From: an uncultured Selenomonadaceae bacterium
GTDB taxonomy: Bacteria; Bacillota; Negativicutes; Selenomonadales; Selenomonadaceae
Length of the DNA stretch: 35,977 nucleotides
Direction: 5' to 3'
Assembly (NCBI GenBank): GCA_905234235.1
Contig: CAJOHN010000023.1
Coordinates: 1 to 35,977 of the forward strand
Below the pieces are notes generated by a model that saw only the letters and a program-made list of their open reading frames with translations, made no database searches and was not told the DNA's origin. The translations under genes were made by a program, and so were the position numbers. Shown piece by piece: positions 33,779 to 35,977 of this stretch (positions are counted from its first letter, which is position 1; every line of letters starts with the position of its first letter).

Positions 33779-33787
33779 TGTTACAAT
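33779..33787 (+). promoter_or_regulatory. Extended -10 promoter for malate dehydrogenase gene
   Basis: TGT plus TACAAT (33782-33787), 34 bases before the ATG at 33822; GAGG lies between. No clear -35 hexamer. Confidence 0.5.
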
Positions 33788-33821
33788 AAGTTTAGCAAAT
33801 TTTTTGAGGAGGCATTTGTAA

Positions 33822-34772
33822 ATGAAAGTAACTGTAGTTGGTTCGGGTAATGTCGGCGCGACTGTAGCGAACGTCCTCGCGACCAAAGGTTTTGCAAGCG
33901 AAGTCGTCCTTATCGATATTAAAGAAGGGCTCTCCGAAGGCAAGGCAATGGACATCATGCAGACGGCGCACATGCTTAATTTCGATACGACGGTTACCGG
34001 CGTGACTAATGACTATGCGGCGACGGCAGGCTCGCAAGTCGTTGTTATCACCAGCGGCATTCCGCGTAAGCCCGGCATGACTCGCGAACAACTAATCGGC
34101 ACCAATGCTAAAATCGTCAAGAGCGTTGTCGACCAAATCCTCGCCAATTCGCCCGACGCCATTTTAATTATCGTCTCCAATCCGATGGACGCGATGACTT
34201 ACCTCACCCTTAAAGATACCAAGCTCCCGCGTAATCGCATTATCGGACAGGGCGGAATGCTCGACAGCTCCCGTTTCCGTTATTATCTCGCGCTCGCTCT
34301 CAAGGAAGCCGGTTATCCCGCAACCCCGACTGATATTGACGGCATGGTCGTCGGCGGTCACGCTGATAAAACTATGGTTCCGCTCGTCAGCCTCGCAACT
34401 TATCGCGGCATTCCCGTTACCCAACTCCTCAGCGATGAAGCAATTCAAAAAGCAATCGAGGCTACCAAAGTCGGCGGCGCAACTTGCACTAAACTTCTCG
34501 GAACTTCCGCTTGGTATGCTCCCGGCGCGGCGGCGGCGGCTCTCGTTGAAGCTATCGCCCTTGACGCGAAGAAACTTATCCCCTGTTGCGTCTACCTCGA
34601 CGGCGAATACGGCGAAAAAGATTTGTGCATTGGCGTCCCCGTTATTCTTGGTAAAGACGGCGTAGAAAAAATTGTCGAAGTTCAATTCTCCGACGCCGAA
34701 AAAGCTAAGTTCGCCGAGAGTGTCGCGGCGGCTCGCGAAGTCAACAGCAAATTAAGTGAGGCTCTCGCGTAA
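33822..34772 (+). CDS. mdh: Malate dehydrogenase (NAD-dependent, LDH-like type)
   Basis: The 316-residue protein belongs to the LDH/MDH superfamily. GSGNVGATVA (7-16) and D32 after the second strand point to NAD binding. The substrate loop IPRKPGMTR (80-88) carries the Arg pair typical of malate rather than lactate dehydrogenases. SNPMDAMTY, GQGGMLDSSRFRYYLA and GGHADKTMVPL (catalytic His) complete the active site. It interconverts malate and oxaloacetate. Codon use is biased toward GGC, CTC and ATC, suggesting strong expression. Confidence 0.95.
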   Translation: MKVTVVGSGNVGATVANVLATKGFASEVVLIDIKEGLSEGKAMDIMQTAHMLNFDTTVTGVTNDYAATAGSQVVVITSGIPRKPGMTREQLIGTNAKIVKSVVDQILANSPDAILIIVSNPMDAMTYLTLKDTKLPRNRIIGQGGMLDSSRFRYYLALALKEAGYPATPTDIDGMVVGGHADKTMVPLVSLATYRGIPVTQLLSDEAIQKAIEATKVGGATCTKLLGTSAWYAPGAAAAALVEAIALDAKKLIPCCVYLDGEYGEKDLCIGVPVILGKDGVEKIVEVQFSDAEKAKFAESVAAAREVNSKLSEALA

Positions 34773-34796
34773 AAAAATTTTCATTCAGAATTAAAG

Positions 34797-34830
34797 AAGG
34801 AACTCTGCCGTAACCGGTAGGGTTCCTTTT
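34797..34830 (+). terminator. Terminator after mdh
   Basis: A 14-base-pair stem (34797-34810 with 34815-34828, two G-U pairs) with a four-base loop, followed by a short T run. Termination may be partial, as the T tract is only four bases. Confidence 0.7.
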
Positions 34831-34907
34831 CGCTTAAGGAGGTGATTCATTTTGACGATAGCATTTTTGAAGGACGCGAACAATAGTTTTTCAAGGAGGA
34901 GTAAAAA

Positions 34908-35171
34908 ATGTTGGAGAGAGTTGAAAAAGTTGCACGGGTTGCTCGCGTCAATGGCGTCGCTTACGATAACAAACACCGTTTCAACAGCGGCAGAGGGCGG
35001 CGCGATGAAAAAGGCAGTTTCGCCGAAGAACTTAGGCGCGTTATGAATAAAAAAGTGGCACCCGTCAAGAAAACCGAAATCCCCGAAGCTTATAATTTGG
35101 AACTGACAAGTTGCGGAACGCATTCGTTATTTTATGCCAGTGGATTAAGTTTGGATATGTTGCTTGGTTGA
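34908..35171 (+). CDS. Unrecognised small basic protein upstream of tadA
   Basis: The 87-residue protein starts at an ATG with AAGGAGG eight bases upstream. It is basic in its first half (VARVARVNGVAYDNKHRF, SGRGRRDEKG) and has a SFAEELRRVMNKK helix. The end, SCGTHSLFYASGLSLDMLLG, is hydrophobic. I do not recognise the family. Its stop overlaps the ribosome site of tadA, so the two are co-transcribed. A second reading in another frame (TTG 34852 to 35046) overlaps its first half and also has an excellent ribosome site. Confidence 0.65.
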   Translation: MLERVEKVARVARVNGVAYDNKHRFNSGRGRRDEKGSFAEELRRVMNKKVAPVKKTEIPEAYNLELTSCGTHSLFYASGLSLDMLLG

Positions 35172-35182
35172 GGAGGTCTGTT

Positions 35183-35632
35183 ATGGATAAAATTTTTATG
35201 AGCCTCGCGCTTGAAGAGGCATTGCAGGCTTATCAAGAAAATGAAGTGCCAATCGGAGCCGTTCTCATTGACGAGGACGGCATTTTAATTTCCCGCGAAC
35301 ATAACCGCATTGAACAGCTTAACGACGCAACCGCTCACGCAGAAATTTTGGCATTGCGGGCGGCGAGCAAGATTTTAAATCGGCGTCGGCTTTCGAGTTG
35401 CACTTTGTATTGTACGGTTGAACCTTGCGCGATGTGCGCGGGAGCTTTGGTCTTATGCAGAGTTAAAAGACTGGTTTACGGCGCGACGGATTCAAAATTC
35501 GGGGCGGCTGAATCTCTTTTTAACGTCGTGAATAATCCCGCGCTCAATCATCAACTAAAAGTTACTGCGGGCGTCATGGAGGAAGAAAGTCGCGAACTGA
35601 TGAAAAATTTCTTCACCAAAGTTCGGGCGTAA
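35183..35632 (+). CDS. tadA: tRNA adenosine(34) deaminase TadA
   Basis: TadA converts adenosine-34 of tRNA-Arg(ACG) to inosine, widening codon reading. The 149-residue protein has the zinc-dependent deaminase signature: HAEILAL with H52 and E54, and EPCAMCAGALV with C82 and C85. AGGAGG is six bases before the ATG. It follows the small unknown gene by 11 bases. Confidence 0.95.
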   Translation: MDKIFMSLALEEALQAYQENEVPIGAVLIDEDGILISREHNRIEQLNDATAHAEILALRAASKILNRRRLSSCTLYCTVEPCAMCAGALVLCRVKRLVYGATDSKFGAAESLFNVVNNPALNHQLKVTAGVMEEESRELMKNFFTKVRA

Positions 35633-35635
35633 CCA

Positions 35636-35663
35636 TTGCGGAAATTTTTAATTCAAGTATAAC
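35636..35663 (+). promoter_or_regulatory. Predicted promoter for the second giant protein gene
   Basis: TTGCGG (35636-35641), 16 bases and TATAAC (35658-35663), followed by AAAGGAG at 35680-35686 and an ATG at 35695. Confidence 0.5.
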
Positions 35664-35694
35664 AAGACTTGGTTTCTAGAAAGGAGATGAATTT

Positions 35695-35977
35695 ATGAGA
35701 AACGACTCCGCTAATGTTGCGCCGGAGGCTATCAGCCCAGTTTTTGCATCTGCTTCGAGGTTGGCTCTGACTTGTACTCCAATCGGGATTAAATGCTGAC
35801 GATTCATTTGAAGTTACCGGCTTGAATTCTTCCGGTAGCAAGTTCGACAACATCAACATTAACTTTGAGACCACCGGTGCATCGTTCGCAATCGATGGCG
35901 TCTACACCGGCTTCACTGTAAACGGTAGCGACTTCAGCCTTAAGAAAGTCGAAAGCGGCGAATATTCCTTCGTGAGA
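35695..35977 (+). CDS. Start of a second giant repetitive protein gene, apparently frameshifted, cut by window end
   Basis: An ATG at 35695 with AAGGAG eight bases upstream opens a reading of 34 residues that stops at 35797-35799. In the next frame, from about 35771 to the window end, the sequence reads LNADDSFEVTGLNSSGSKFD, NININFETTGASFAIDGVYT and GFTVNGSDFSLKKVESGEYS without a stop. That composition is like the giant protein at the window start. Removing one G from the GGG at 35785-35787 would join the two as TPIGLNADDSFEV. The break could be a real mutation, a sequencing error, or the 34-residue reading could be unrelated. No function beyond resemblance can be given. Confidence 0.5.

Noticed and set aside
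1-35977. tRNA, rRNA, CRISPR array, riboswitch or insertion sequence
   Set aside because: I looked for T-loop patterns, regular direct repeats, transposase motifs and long structured leaders and saw none; intergenic gaps are too short for most.

Overview
The window reads as a chromosomal stretch of a low- to mid-GC Bacillota genome, most likely a Gram-negative, anaerobic-type lineage such as the Negativicutes/Selenomonadales. This assignment is an inference. Supporting signs are strong GGAGG ribosome binding sites, frequent TTG and GTG starts, the dnaG-rpoD-era order, rubredoxin, hydrogenase maturation genes (hypD, hypE), a WbaP-type sugar-phosphate transferase and very large RTX-like secreted proteins. 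I found no rRNA, tRNA, CRISPR array, insertion sequence or prophage.

Layout. 1-3.8 kb: the 3' part of a giant acidic, glycine/aspartate-rich, repetitive secreted protein gene with its terminator. 3.9-7.5 kb (minus): an operon of an extradiol-dioxygenase/AMMECR1 fusion, a secreted Ada-like zinc-domain protein, fmt and ruvB. 7.6-11.6 kb (plus): an SGNH-hydrolase lipoprotein, a DUF896 protein, proC, an orphan Flp-type pilin-like protein, a DUF805 membrane protein and two unrecognised proteins that share a motif. 11.6-15.5 kb (minus): secD, secF and a GT61 glycosyltransferase with ChW repeats. The GT61 gene is split by a nine-base poly-G tract and again by a one-base slip near its end. 15.7-17 kb (plus): type II NADH dehydrogenase. 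17-19.4 kb (minus): birA and a MATE transporter. 19.5-20 kb (plus): a flavin reductase-like protein. 20-24.6 kb (minus): HNH protein, hypD, hypE and a PRD/PTS-domain regulator in one tight operon. 24.6-26.1 kb (plus): wbaP. 26.1-32.3 kb (minus): dnaG, rpoD, era, an EAL protein and an aldose-epimerase-like protein. 32.4-35.6 kb (plus): glycerate kinase, rubredoxin, malate dehydrogenase, a small unknown protein and tadA. 35.7 kb to the end: the start of a second giant protein gene, apparently frameshifted.

Most of the window is housekeeping: replication and repair (dnaG, ruvB), transcription (rpoD), translation (fmt, era, tadA), secretion (secDF), redox (ndh, rubredoxin, mdh) and cofactors (birA, hypDE). 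Surface biology is threaded through it: two giant secreted proteins, GT61-ChW, wbaP and the pilin-like protein. The two most notable signals are the poly-G tract, which looks like an ON/OFF switch in the GT61 gene, and an octamer (CCGCGCAG/CTGCGCGG) that I counted 33 times by eye. The octamer lies on both strands and in several reading frames, is about 30-fold above chance, and is absent from the giant-protein genes. It resembles a DNA-level signal such as an uptake sequence or a HIP1-like motif. Intergenic gaps are short; the only one above 200 bases is 15504-15756, which holds divergent promoters.
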